Translations under genes and position numbers: made by a program | The notes under the pieces: generated by a model | What the model was told of the DNA's origin: nothing | Seen by the model: the letters and a program-made list of their open reading frames with translations, nothing else | Database searches by the model: none | Assembly (NCBI GenBank): GCA_945895265.1 | Contig: CAMDEF010000036.1 | Location: 1 to 44,119 of the forward strand | Direction: 5' to 3' | Length of the DNA stretch: 44,119 nt | DNA from: Bordetella parapertussis | GTDB lineage: Bacteria > Pseudomonadota > Gammaproteobacteria > Burkholderiales > Burkholderiaceae_B | In this document: positions 16,821 to 24,814 of the stretch, one piece after another | How the letters are laid out: each line of letters starts with the position of its first letter | How positions within the stretch are numbered: position 1 is the first letter of the stretch

Positions 16821-18383
16821 CTATCCTTTTAAAGACACACCGAAGGACTGCATCGTGAATAGTGAGTTTTGTATCAACCCTTGGACTCGCTCAGTGTGTG
16901 CCAAAAATAAACGATCTTGGTACAGCGGAATCAACGGTTGATCCGATGCTGTGCGTTTTAATATTTCTGCATAGGCAGCTTTGCGAGCATTTGGATCGGT
17001 GCTTGTCGCAGCTTTTGCGAGCAAATCGTCGACCTTGTCGTACTTTGAAGTATTGAGTCCGGGCGGAAAAGATTTTGTCGAGAAAAGCGAAACGAGTGGT
17101 GAGTCTGGGTCTGGCGGGCCAACTAGACCAGTAATACAACTTTGGATTTCGCCTTTTGAGCGAGCTTGTTGGTAGGCGGCGCGTTCAAGAATCTGAATGC
17201 TGGCGTCAATTCCCACGTCTTTAAGGTCCTCTGCAATCGGAACGGGAATTTTGTCAAAGGGATTGAGCCCGACTGAGGTGATGACGAATTTAAATCCAGA
17301 GGCAAGGCCAGCCTCTTTTAGCAGCGCCTTCGCCTTTGCAGGATCGTAGGGATATTTCACCACGTCCTCTGAATACTCGACGAAGGACGGAGTCAGCACT
17401 GTGCTTGCTTCGTTTTTTGTACCCTTGAAATAGCCATCGATCAGAGCTTTTCGATTGATCGCGTGCGTCATTGCTCGACGGACGCGCACATCATCAAGCG
17501 GTTTGATAGTTGTGTTGAGGACTAAATTGATTGTGTGATTAGCAGGGCGTTCGAAAACAACCACGCCTTTTGCTTTACGCATTCGCGCAATCATATCTGG
17601 CTGCTGCAAGGCAAAGAAGATATCTATTTCACGGTTTTCGACCGCAATTGCTGCGGCGGTTTCGTCTCTGATTACCTTGAAGATGACTTCGTTTACGCTA
17701 GGTGAACCGTCAAAGTAGGCTTTGTTTGCGATGACACGCGCTTCATTTCCTGGTGTCCACTTGTCAAATACGAAGGGACCGGTGCCAATAGGCTGCATTG
17801 AGTACTTATCACCGATTTCGGTGACGGCTTTGCGCGATACGATCCAGCCTTGATTGAAGGCAGTCAACTTGTGTAAGAAGCCCGCCGTTGGTGCTGTCAG
17901 AGTGATTCTGACAGTTAAGGGATCGGGCGTTTCAATCGTTTTGATCGAGGCGAGTTGACCGCGATACGCGCTGCCACCCGTCGGGTCGAGGACGCGATCA
18001 TACGAAAACTTGACGTCATCAGAGGTGAGCGGACCAAAGCCTTTGTGGAAGCTGACGCCGGGCTTGAGTTTGAACGTGTAGACCGTTGCGTCGGGTGAAA
18101 CTTCCCAGCTAGCGGCTAGATCGGGGACGATATTATTTGTTTTCTGATCATATTTCACAAGGCCGTTATAAATATGCCCAGCGACCGTTTGATTTTCGAT
18201 TAAAAATATTTTTGCAGGATCCAGGTTTCCAATGTCCGCGCCCAAACGCACGCGCAAGACACCAGTGGCTGTTTGAGCGCTAAGAGGATCCCAAGGAAGC
18301 ATCGAGACTGCCGCTGTCGCGCCCATAAGTCCCAACATGTGCCGTCGACTCATGTCGGTATTGAATGAAGTTTTTTTTTGCAT
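16821..18383 (-). CDS. ABC transporter substrate-binding protein, peptide/nickel type (SBP family 5), Tat-exported
   Basis: The product is 520 residues, normal for family 5 extracellular binding proteins. The N-terminus has a twin-arginine motif (S-R-R-H-M-L-G) followed by a hydrophobic stretch and cleavage near LSA-Q. Family landmarks include DPAKIFLIENQTVAGHIYNGL, the TFKLKPGVSFHKG segment and RVRRAMTHAINRKALID. The start ATG 18383 has AGAGGG about 8 bases upstream. Family 5 binds peptides, opines, glycosides, nickel complexes and other ligands, so the amidase genes upstream are the better hint to its ligand. Confidence 0.93.
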   Translation of the reverse strand: MQKKTSFNTDMSRRHMLGLMGATAAVSMLPWDPLSAQTATGVLRVRLGADIGNLDPAKIFLIENQTVAGHIYNGLVKYDQKTNNIVPDLAASWEVSPDATVYTFKLKPGVSFHKGFGPLTSDDVKFSYDRVLDPTGGSAYRGQLASIKTIETPDPLTVRITLTAPTAGFLHKLTAFNQGWIVSRKAVTEIGDKYSMQPIGTGPFVFDKWTPGNEARVIANKAYFDGSPSVNEVIFKVIRDETAAAIAVENREIDIFFALQQPDMIARMRKAKGVVVFERPANHTINLVLNTTIKPLDDVRVRRAMTHAINRKALIDGYFKGTKNEASTVLTPSFVEYSEDVVKYPYDPAKAKALLKEAGLASGFKFVITSVGLNPFDKIPVPIAEDLKDVGIDASIQILERAAYQQARSKGEIQSCITGLVGPPDPDSPLVSLFSTKSFPPGLNTSKYDKVDDLLAKAATSTDPNARKAAYAEILKRTASDQPLIPLYQDRLFLAHTERVQGLIQNSLFTMQSFGVSLKG

Positions 18384-18413
18384 GTTTGCTGCCCTCTTTA
18401 AGTAGTCGTTTAG

Positions 18414-18623
18414 TTACGGTTTAAAAGCTGTGAATTCGGACGCGGGTGCATTCTCTTTATGCGGAGAACGTCGAACTTGTTGCCCATAAAAGGCGACGGG
18501 CGCGATGAGTTCGCGCAGTCGAGCGATGTACTCTGGCTTGAGGTGCTTCAATCCATGCCGCTGGGCAAAGGCGTTTGCTTCCTCGATGGTGGGTTCGACT
18601 TTCTTTGTCTTTGATTTGGTCAT
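18414..18623 (-). CDS. Small putative amidase partner (AtzG/GatC-like)
   Basis: The product is 69 residues whose ATG overlaps the amidase stop (TGATG), so it is translationally coupled to that gene. It has a lysine-rich start, two predicted helices, and a proline-containing tail ending in an aromatic-rich EFTAFKP. The layout (helix, short linker, helix, Pro/acidic tail with a final Phe) resembles the GatC-like AtzG/DUF4089 proteins that bind AtzE-type amidases. Similarity is by size, placement and pattern, not by a strong motif. If correct, it stabilises or activates the 18623-20041 amidase. It could alternatively be an unrelated small protein. Confidence 0.65.
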   Translation of the reverse strand: MTKSKTKKVEPTIEEANAFAQRHGLKHLKPEYIARLRELIAPVAFYGQQVRRSPHKENAPASEFTAFKP

Positions 18624-20041
18624 CAGGGTTGCGCCCGTTTTTCACGCCATGTGGTTGCGTTTTCGTATGCGGAAGCCACGCGAATAATTGTTGTTTCATC
18701 TCCGCGGTTGCCAACGATTTGCCAATTTAGCGGCAGCCCCTTATTGAAACCATTGCATTGCATCATGACGGGATGTCCTGAGAGATTAAAAGGCGTGAGC
18801 ATTGTTTCGATGGTGAAGGCGGTCATCTCTGGCTCGACGCCTAAGCGGGGTGGCATGTGCAAGGTTCCGTAGGTGACCAACGCATCATAGCCCTGCATCA
18901 AAGCATCTAGACTCGCCGCAACGGTGCGCCGAAGACGCTGCGCTGCAAGATAGTCAACGGCGCGCACGAGCGAGCCCGCCAGCAATTTATCGCGCAAGGC
19001 AAACCCCATTTGGTCTGCCTGTTCTTTTAATTCTTGTTCATGGATCGCAGCCGTTTCTGCTGGACCAATCATGCGCGAGGCTGCAAAGCACTCGGCCGCT
19101 GGTACCGGCAATTTGACGCGGGTGAGTTGTGCGCCCAGTTGCTCAAGTACTTCTAAGGCTTGTTCAAAACCCTTTTTCAGAGGAGGATCGGCATCGGGAA
19201 AACCAGGCCCCGGATCGTCAACCACTGCGATACGTAAACCGGTGATCGGTTTGCCGATCGATCGGCGTAGGCTAGGCTGAATATTTTTTGGATTAATCGA
19301 TTGATTAAACAGTGTGTCCAAAATGATGGCGCAGTCTTCGACGGTCCAGGCTAGAGGGCCAGGGATATCAAGTGACCAACAATTTGGGAGAATGCCTTGC
19401 GTAGATAAACGCCCTGGCGTCGCAATCATGCCGATCGCACCACAGGCGGCAGCCGGTAAACGTACTGAACCCGTTGTGTCGGAGCCCAAAGCAAAGAGGG
19501 TGGTGCCTGCGGCAACGCTGGCGCCCGCGCCGGTCGAGGAGCCACCCGTAAAGCGGTTTATATCCCAAGGATTACGCGCTGGCGGAAAAGGTAAATCAAA
19601 GTATTCGCCACCGTTGCCCGTGCCAAATTCCCATGTCGAGAGCTTACCAATCAGTATGGCACCTGCGGCTTTTAATTGTTGAACCAAGGCAGCATCTTGC
19701 GAGGGGACATGCTTCAGGCGTAGACGTGACCCTGCAGTCGCAAGCATACCCGCCACATCATAGTTATCTTTGACTGCAAAGGGTAGGCCATGCAAGGAGC
19801 CTTTCCAATGACCGGCAGCGATCTCTTTGCCCGCTTGTGCAGCCGCGACTCGAGCCTGTTCGGCTGCGACATGAATATAAGAATGGATGCGATCGTCGAC
19901 GGCCGCTATTCGTTCAAGATAAGCCTCTAACAAGTCACTGGGCGAGAGCGTTTGATTTGCAATGCGCGCAGAGGCTTCAGCAAGCGTGATCGCCCATAAA
20001 GGTGCAGAGAGTTTGTTGCTTTTCGAGGTCACGTGAGCCAC
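18623..20041 (-). CDS. Amidase signature family hydrolase (GatA/AtzE-like)
   Basis: The product is 472 residues. The Ser-cisSer-Lys triad is visible: Lys91 in AVKDNYDV, the cis-Ser in FTGGSSTGAG (168-169), and the nucleophile Ser192 in GSDTTGSVRLPAA. It hydrolyses a C-N amide bond in the cytoplasm. The start is GTG 20041, overlapping the RraA-like gene by 13 bp; the downstream small gene overlaps its stop. Position between a cysteine amidohydrolase and an importer suggests consecutive removal of amide or carbamoyl groups from an imported compound. AtzE-like carboxybiuret hydrolysis is one possibility suggested by the small partner, but the substrate is unproven. Confidence 0.92.
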   Translation of the reverse strand: MAHVTSKSNKLSAPLWAITLAEASARIANQTLSPSDLLEAYLERIAAVDDRIHSYIHVAAEQARVAAAQAGKEIAAGHWKGSLHGLPFAVKDNYDVAGMLATAGSRLRLKHVPSQDAALVQQLKAAGAILIGKLSTWEFGTGNGGEYFDLPFPPARNPWDINRFTGGSSTGAGASVAAGTTLFALGSDTTGSVRLPAAACGAIGMIATPGRLSTQGILPNCWSLDIPGPLAWTVEDCAIILDTLFNQSINPKNIQPSLRRSIGKPITGLRIAVVDDPGPGFPDADPPLKKGFEQALEVLEQLGAQLTRVKLPVPAAECFAASRMIGPAETAAIHEQELKEQADQMGFALRDKLLAGSLVRAVDYLAAQRLRRTVAASLDALMQGYDALVTYGTLHMPPRLGVEPEMTAFTIETMLTPFNLSGHPVMMQCNGFNKGLPLNWQIVGNRGDETTIIRVASAYENATTWREKRAQP

Positions 20042-20709
20042 CGAACCCCAACGCGTTCAAGAAGTTGTTCAAAATCCGGAGGTTCTGTCGCACCGGAGCG
20101 AACCCGCTGTTCAAGTGCTGCATCCTGTTCACGCAGCGCGATTAGTTTGTCTGATACCCGAGCAAACTCTGCGGGCGGGACGATCACGATGCCGTCATCG
20201 TCTGCGATGACGAGATCACCAGGGTGGATGACCACAGACCCCAGCGTGATGGGTAAACCGACGGTGCCGGGCCCGTGTTTGGAGGGTACTAAGGGCGAGG
20301 TGCCGGCCGCATACACTGGCAAGTTGATGTTACGTAAGCCCTCAAGATCGCGCACCAAACCATCGGTAATCATGCCCGCTGCTTGCGCATTATTCAATAG
20401 GCCCATAATGTGATCACCTAGAAGCGCGCAGCCTGTATACGAGGCACTCGCGACCACGAGTATGTCGCCTGGCTGAACCACCTTTAGGGCAGCGTACGGA
20501 GCAAGATTATCGCCAGGGGCTGTCCAGACTGGCAGGGCAGATCCGATGAGCCTGGCGCCACCTGAATAGCGGTGCAACGAGTGTTTCAGAGTCCCTGTCC
20601 CGCCCGTCGCATCACTAAATTGGTTAGAGGATGCTTGTAAAAAAACTGGATAACGCTGAATTGCGGCGCGGGGCCAATCTTTAAGAATGGTGAGTGCTGG
20701 TGAGTTCAT
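20029..20709 (-). CDS. RraA-like / HMG-CHA aldolase-type protein
   Basis: The product is 226 residues of the RraA/dimethylmenaquinone methyltransferase superfamily. It keeps the catalytic elements of 4-hydroxy-4-methyl-2-oxoglutarate/4-carboxy-4-hydroxy-2-oxoadipate aldolases: a G-D-H-I loop (near residue 98) and D-G-x-x-R-D (in ITDGLVRDLEG). These bind a divalent metal and pyruvyl substrate. The true RNase E inhibitor RraA is shorter and lacks this context, so an aldolase or oxaloacetate decarboxylase role in catabolism is more likely. It follows the cysteine amidohydrolase stop at 20711 by one base and overlaps the amidase start. Confidence 0.85.
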   Translation of the reverse strand: MNSPALTILKDWPRAAIQRYPVFLQASSNQFSDATGGTGTLKHSLHRYSGGARLIGSALPVWTAPGDNLAPYAALKVVQPGDILVVASASYTGCALLGDHIMGLLNNAQAAGMITDGLVRDLEGLRNINLPVYAAGTSPLVPSKHGPGTVGLPITLGSVVIHPGDLVIADDDGIVIVPPAEFARVSDKLIALREQDAALEQRVRSGATEPPDFEQLLERVGVRWLT

Positions 20710-20710
20710 G

Positions 20711-21349
20711 TCAGTTTTGAACCAGCGAACTAAACCAACTAATTACCTTGGATTTTGGTACAACATCACCGTACTTGGCATTGATATCGAACAAGGCTGC
20801 ATCGTGCGGGCCCTCGTGGCGATCACCTGAGCATTCGCGGGGCACCACGACACGGTAACCATACTGAATGCCATCAACGGCGGTCGCTCGGACACAGCCG
20901 CTGGTCGAGCAACCAATCAGCACGATAGTGTCGATATCTAAAGTCTTAAGGGTTGACCCTAGGGATGTCCCAAAAAAACAGCTTGGGTATTGCTTGGTGA
21001 TGATGATGTCTTGAGGATGAGGCGTAATGTGAGCGTCGATCTCACCTAATGGTTCGCCTTTTACAAAAAGTTTAAGCGAAGGAACCTTTTTAAAGAATAA
21101 TCCACCATCAGCGCCCGAGGGGTGATACACCACTTGGGTGTAGAGCACGGGCACTTTGGCCGCACGCGCAGCTTCTAACAGTGGCACTGAGTGTTGAACC
21201 GCATCCACAACACCTTGTCCAAAAAAAGGTGCATCTGGGGTGGTGTAGGCTTTGACGAAGTCAACCACAATCACAGCAGGGCGATTGCCGAAGCCCAAGG
21301 CGGTATCAAAGACTCCACGGTAGTTTTCGTCGCGGGTTGGTTCGCTCAT
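20711..21349 (-). CDS. Isochorismatase-fold cysteine hydrolase (N-carbamoylsarcosine amidase / maleamate amidohydrolase-like)
   Basis: The product is 212 residues. The catalytic triad of the cysteine hydrolase family is present: Asp30 (VIVVDFVKAY), Lys119 (ITKQYPS), and Cys152 (GCSTSGCVRATAVD), the last being the nucleophile. The SGCVRATA form is typical of N-carbamoylsarcosine amidase and maleamate amidohydrolase relatives. It releases ammonia from an amide or carbamoyl group in the cytoplasm. It is the first gene of the ten-gene run down to 12038, and its ATG at 21349 faces the regulatory region next to the IS element. Confidence 0.9.
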   Translation of the reverse strand: MSEPTRDENYRGVFDTALGFGNRPAVIVVDFVKAYTTPDAPFFGQGVVDAVQHSVPLLEAARAAKVPVLYTQVVYHPSGADGGLFFKKVPSLKLFVKGEPLGEIDAHITPHPQDIIITKQYPSCFFGTSLGSTLKTLDIDTIVLIGCSTSGCVRATAVDGIQYGYRVVVPRECSGDRHEGPHDAALFDINAKYGDVVPKSKVISWFSSLVQN

Positions 21350-21621
21350 TTGAAGACCTATCGGAGGGTAAAGGGAAAAAGGGTGAATTTCGACTATCAG
21401 GAGTCTAAGGCTATCGTTTCAAAATGACAACACGGATTTTCAATACTCGATTAATTTCTGTTTTAGACGTTTTGTCAGCTAGTTCACGCTAAGAGCCCTC
21501 GTGTTTTTTGGTGCGCTATGCTACGGTTATACACGGTGCGATTAAAAAATTCAGAAAAGATTTTTTCCAACGTATTTTGATTTGTTTTTTTGCCACATGT
21601 TGATTGTGTGGCAGATTCAAT
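21350..21621. promoter_or_regulatory. Regulatory region of the amide operon, with inverted repeat TGCCACA-N9-TGTGGCA
   Basis: This 272-bp non-coding stretch lies between the start of the cysteine hydrolase gene and the IS element. A perfect 7-bp inverted repeat spaced by 9 bases lies at 21591-21613 and could be an operator. Before the IS inserted, this region was the shared divergent control region with the flavin reductase gene. No regulator gene or clear -35/-10 pair can be assigned with confidence. Confidence 0.45.
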
Positions 21622-21630
21622 AAGTTTTTT
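21622..21630. repeat. Target site duplication of the IS4 element, left copy
   Basis: AAGTTTTTT directly precedes the left terminal repeat and recurs at 22981-22989 directly after the right one. A 9-bp duplication fits IS4-family transposition and shows the insertion has kept its original target flanks. Confidence 0.9.
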
Positions 21631-21706
21631 CACTAGTGTCCCAACGTTTCACAATAAAAACGCGGTAAATAATTGATTTTCATGAATAAATCCGATTTTT
21701 TCTGTG

Positions 21707-21733
21707 TCCACGATTTGAATTTGATTTCGTGGA
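21707..21733. promoter_or_regulatory. Hairpin in the IS leader ahead of the transposase
   Basis: TCCACGA (21707-21713) and TCGTGGA (21727-21733) form a perfect 7-bp stem with a 13-base AT-rich loop. It lies about 30 bp before the transposase ribosome site. Stems in this place in some IS elements reduce transposase translation from incoming host transcripts; that role is inferred here. Confidence 0.4.
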
Positions 21734-21772
21734 TAGGTCATCATTCGCAGATGTTATCTGACGAGGGTGATC

Positions 21773-22978
21773 ATGCATTCGGGACAATTGGTATTCGCTC
21801 AAGTGATGGCCTATTTGCCACTCAAAGCCTTCAGTCGGGTGGTCGCCGCACGACGTGCTCAACACAAAGTTCAAGATTTCAGTTGTCTGGATCAATTCCT
21901 GGTACTGGCCTTTGCTCAACTGACGGCTCGCGAATCGCTGCGCGATATCGAGATAAATTTGCGAGCTCAGCGCAAACATTTTTATCATATGGGCTTGCGT
22001 TGCAAGACGGTGTCTCGCAACACGCTGGCCAACGCAAGTCGTGTCAGGCCGTGGGAAGTTTTTGCAGACCTGGCTCATCATTTGATCAAAACGGCGCGCG
22101 TACTTTACGCCGACGAGCCGACGAACTCGGAACTGAAGGCGTTGATGGGCGCTACGGTGTACGCACTCGACTCGACGACGATAGATTTGTGTTTGAGCCT
22201 GTTCAACTGGGCTCCTTTTCGAACGGCCAAAGCGGCAGTCAAGCTTCATACGTTGATAGATTTGAAGGGCTCTATTCCGAGTTTTATTCATATCAGCGAC
22301 GGCAAAATGCACGACGTCAAAGTGCTCGACCTGCTCTGCGAGCAAGGCTACACCGAGGCTGGCGCGTTTTATGTCATGGACAAAGCCTACGTCGACTTCG
22401 CGCGACTCTACAAATTGCACACGGCGAGAGCCTTCTTTGTGACGCGTGCGAAAGGCAACATGCAGACAGATTTGATTCAAACGTTTTCCGTTGGAAACAA
22501 CATTGGGTTGGTCAGCGATCATCACGTTCGGTTGGCCGGCGTTCTGTCCAAGTTGCGCTACCCAGAGCCACTCAGGTGTGTAACGTTCATCGATGTCGAG
22601 ACTGGCAAGACGTTCGAGTTTTTGACCAACAACTTTGTACTGCCCGCCATCACGATTTGCGCTCTTTACAAGCAACGATGGCAAGTGGAGTTGTTTTTTA
22701 AATGGATCAAACAGCACCTTCGCATCAAGGCTTTTTACGGCAACACGGAGAACGCCGTCAAGACGCAGATATGGGTTGCCATCGCGACCTACGTCTCGAT
22801 TGCAATCATGAAGAAGCGGTTGAATCTGAAACATTCGCTTTACGAAATTCTCCGTGTACTGGATCTGAACATGTTTGAAATGACCTCTATCGAAACGTTA
22901 CTCGGGCGGCCTGTTGAACCTACCGAACTATCGGATTATCCTATTCAACAAGACCTGTTCCAAACGTTGGGACACTAG
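21773..22978 (+). CDS. IS4 family transposase
   Basis: The product is 401 residues from ATG 21773, which has GAGGG 5-6 bases upstream; a GTG two codons earlier is also possible. The DDE triad is visible as Asp133 (ALDSTTID), Asp203 (VMDKAYVDF) and Glu306 in the Y-(2)-R-(3)-E-(6)-K motif (Tyr299, Arg302, Glu306, Lys313) that defines the IS4 family. The TAG stop lies within the right terminal inverted repeat, so the gene fills the element. No frameshift or internal stop is seen, so it should be functional. It catalyses cut-and-paste transposition of its own element. Confidence 0.96.
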   Translation: MHSGQLVFAQVMAYLPLKAFSRVVAARRAQHKVQDFSCLDQFLVLAFAQLTARESLRDIEINLRAQRKHFYHMGLRCKTVSRNTLANASRVRPWEVFADLAHHLIKTARVLYADEPTNSELKALMGATVYALDSTTIDLCLSLFNWAPFRTAKAAVKLHTLIDLKGSIPSFIHISDGKMHDVKVLDLLCEQGYTEAGAFYVMDKAYVDFARLYKLHTARAFFVTRAKGNMQTDLIQTFSVGNNIGLVSDHHVRLAGVLSKLRYPEPLRCVTFIDVETGKTFEFLTNNFVLPAITICALYKQRWQVELFFKWIKQHLRIKAFYGNTENAVKTQIWVAIATYVSIAIMKKRLNLKHSLYEILRVLDLNMFEMTSIETLLGRPVEPTELSDYPIQQDLFQTLGH

Positions 22979-22980
22979 TG

Positions 22981-22989
22981 AAGTTTTTT
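22981..22989. repeat. Target site duplication of the IS4 element, right copy
   Basis: AAGTTTTTT matches 21622-21630 exactly. It lies 24 bases before the GTG start of the flavin reductase gene, so the gene kept its ribosome site but was cut off from upstream sequence. Confidence 0.9.
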
Positions 22990-23013
22990 CTAAAAAAGAT
23001 AAAGGATTCCAGC

Positions 23014-23640
23014 GTGAGCGATTATTTTTACGAACCGAGCAAAGGCCATGGCCTACCCCACAACCCGTTCAAGGCCATCATTGCGCCTCGCCCGATTGGT
23101 TGGATCTCGACCATCGACAAACTCGGTCGTGTCAATTTAGCGCCCTACAGTTTTTTTAATGCCTTTGCCGAGACACCACCAGTGATTGGGTTTTGCACCA
23201 GCGGCGAACGTAAAGACAGTTGCAATAATGCAGACGAAACCGGTGAATTTGTCGCTAATTTTTGCGGCGCTGACTTAGCCCAAGAAATGAACATCACGTC
23301 GGCGTCGGTCGCACCAGGCGTTGACGAAATGAAGCTTGCCGGTTTGGCTGCTACCGCCTCTACCTTGGTCAAGCCACCTCGCGTCACCAATGCGATTGCT
23401 GCACTTGAGTGCAAGCTGATTAGCACCACGCAGTTGACTGATGCCAAGGGTAATCTGATCAATACGTGGTTGACGCTTGGCGAAGTTGTGGGCGTGCACA
23501 TTAATAATGCATTTTTGAAAGACGGTATTTTTGATACAGCAGCCGCAAAGCCCTTGGGTCGCTGTGGCTACCAAGGTGATTACGTCGAAGTCAACACACT
23601 ATTTGAGATGTTTCGTCCAAAAGATTACGTCGCGAAGTAA
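23014..23640 (+). CDS. Flavin reductase-like domain protein
   Basis: The product is 208 residues beginning at GTG 23014, which is preceded by AAAGGA about 8 bases upstream. A longer frame starts inside the IS end and is not used. It matches the FMN-binding flavin reductase-like (split-barrel) family: FKAIIAPRPIGWISTID, LAPYSFFNAF, PPVIGFC and EFVANF. Such proteins supply reduced flavin to a monooxygenase or act as small oxidoreductases. It is paired with an amidohydrolase gene 132 bp downstream. The IS insertion 33 bp upstream separates it from its native promoter region, so its present expression may depend on the IS. Confidence 0.9.
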   Translation: MSDYFYEPSKGHGLPHNPFKAIIAPRPIGWISTIDKLGRVNLAPYSFFNAFAETPPVIGFCTSGERKDSCNNADETGEFVANFCGADLAQEMNITSASVAPGVDEMKLAGLAATASTLVKPPRVTNAIAALECKLISTTQLTDAKGNLINTWLTLGEVVGVHINNAFLKDGIFDTAAAKPLGRCGYQGDYVEVNTLFEMFRPKDYVAK

Positions 23641-23661
23641 GCTGCGCGTAGACAGGTAAGA

Positions 23662-23694
23662 CCTTCGTCTCGAGGTAGGCCTCTGGTACGAAGG
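23662..23694. other. Interrupted hairpin between flavin reductase and amidohydrolase genes
   Basis: CCTTCGT (23662-23668) pairs with ACGAAGG (23688-23694), and inside it GAGG (23672-23675) pairs with CCTC (23680-23683). The structure lies 22 bp after the flavin reductase stop. It has no T-run; it could attenuate or separate the two genes. Confidence 0.4.
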
Positions 23695-23772
23695 CAACTA
23701 CTCGTTGCAAGTCAGGGCGCTGATAACGGGTGATTTTGCAGGCTAACGTGACTTTTTTAGGTAAGGCAAATC

Positions 23773-24810
23773 ATGGCCGAGACTCTTGAAAGAAATCCTC
23801 ATGCCGCCGTGCGCCCAGACTGGCTGGCGCTACGTACCGAGGCGATTATTGAGCCTGAGCTGAAGATTGTGGATCCGCACCACCATCTATGGGATCGTCA
23901 AGATAATCGTTATCTGTTCCATGACCTGCTCGCAGATATGAACGCGGGCCACAATGTGGTGTCGACCGTATTTGTGCAATGCCGGACGATGTTACGCGCA
24001 GATGGGCCGGCTGCGCTCGCACCGTTGGGCGAGGTTGAGTTCGTGACTGGTATTGCAGCCATGAGTGCGAGTGGGATTTATGGTGCGGCACGTGCCTGTG
24101 CGGGGATCGTGGCGGGTGCAGACTTGCAACTTGGTGAGAAGGTTGCACCTGTGTTGGAGTTAATGGCGCACAGCGCTGGTGGCCGCTTGCGGGGTGTGCG
24201 AAATCCAGTTGTTTGGCATAGCAGCCCGGGTGTTCAATCGAGCACCGCCTCACCACCGCCCAAGGGGCTCATGGCAGACACCGTATTTCGTAAAGGTGTT
24301 GTGCAGCTTGGGTTGCTCGGATTATCGCTAGATGTTTGGGCGTATCACACCCAGCTTGGTGAGATCTATGAGCTTGCTAAAGCCAATCCAAAGGTCACTG
24401 TGATTGTGGATCACTTTGGTGGGCCCGTTGGTGTTGGGCCTCATGCTGCGGATATGAGTGAGATGTTTAAACAGTGGCGCTCGGGCATCGCCTTGGTAGC
24501 GAGCTTGCCAAACACGGTGATAAAGATGGGCGGTGCAGGAATGCCAGTATTTGGGATTCGCTTTGATCAGGCGTCTACTCCACCAGCGTCTGAACAGTTA
24601 GCAATTGCCTGGCGCGCGTACTTTGAAACCTGCGTTGAGCTCTTTGGCCCAGATCGCTGCATGTTTGAAAGCAATTTTCCGGTTGATAAGGGTATGTTCA
24701 GTTATCAAGTTCTCTGGAACGGTTTTAAACGTTTGGCCAAAGATTGTTCGGCTGCAGAAAAAACTGCCTTATTTAGCGGCACAGCAGAGCGCGTCTATCG
24801 TTTGGTGTGA
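23773..24810 (+). CDS. Amidohydrolase family protein (amidohydrolase 2 / lactonase-like TIM barrel)
   Basis: The product is 345 residues. The metal-site D-P-H-H-H-L-W motif lies near the N-terminus (about residue 37), followed by later barrel landmarks RLRGVRNPV, VIVDHFGGPVG and RCMFESNFPVDKG (Asp of strand 8). These features fit the amidohydrolase-2 group, which includes 2-pyrone-4,6-dicarboxylate lactonase, fuconolactonase-like and decarboxylase enzymes. It is cytoplasmic, hydrolysing a lactone or C-N/C-C bond. The start is ATG 23773. It ends 4 bp from the convergent exporter gene. Link to the flavin reductase is by position only. Confidence 0.9.
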   Translation: MAETLERNPHAAVRPDWLALRTEAIIEPELKIVDPHHHLWDRQDNRYLFHDLLADMNAGHNVVSTVFVQCRTMLRADGPAALAPLGEVEFVTGIAAMSASGIYGAARACAGIVAGADLQLGEKVAPVLELMAHSAGGRLRGVRNPVVWHSSPGVQSSTASPPPKGLMADTVFRKGVVQLGLLGLSLDVWAYHTQLGEIYELAKANPKVTVIVDHFGGPVGVGPHAADMSEMFKQWRSGIALVASLPNTVIKMGGAGMPVFGIRFDQASTPPASEQLAIAWRAYFETCVELFGPDRCMFESNFPVDKGMFSYQVLWNGFKRLAKDCSAAEKTALFSGTAERVYRLV

Positions 24811-24814
24811 TGGC

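Larger units (their letters stand above)
21631..22980 (+). mobile_element. Complete IS4-family insertion sequence, 1350 bp
   Basis: The element has perfect 19-bp terminal inverted repeats, CACTAGTGTCCCAACGTTT at 21631-21649 and its reverse complement at 22962-22980, and is flanked by the 9-bp duplication AAGTTTTTT. It encodes one intact DDE transposase. The outer 8 bases (CACTAGTG) are themselves palindromic. The intact ends, matching duplications and undamaged transposase suggest a recent and possibly still active insertion. It sits between the amide operon control region and the flavin reductase gene. Confidence 0.95.

Noticed and set aside
20029..20709. RNase E inhibitor RraA
   Set aside because: The protein is longer than RraA, keeps the aldolase metal and pyruvate site residues, and lies in a catabolic operon.
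21673..22701. Second plus-strand open frame of 342 codons inside the IS
   Set aside because: It is out of frame with the transposase, has low-complexity arginine and serine content, and no motif.
21680..22834. Long minus-strand open frame of 384 codons opposite the transposase
   Set aside because: It lies fully antisense to the clear IS4 transposase, has no family features, and is a shadow of its codon usage.
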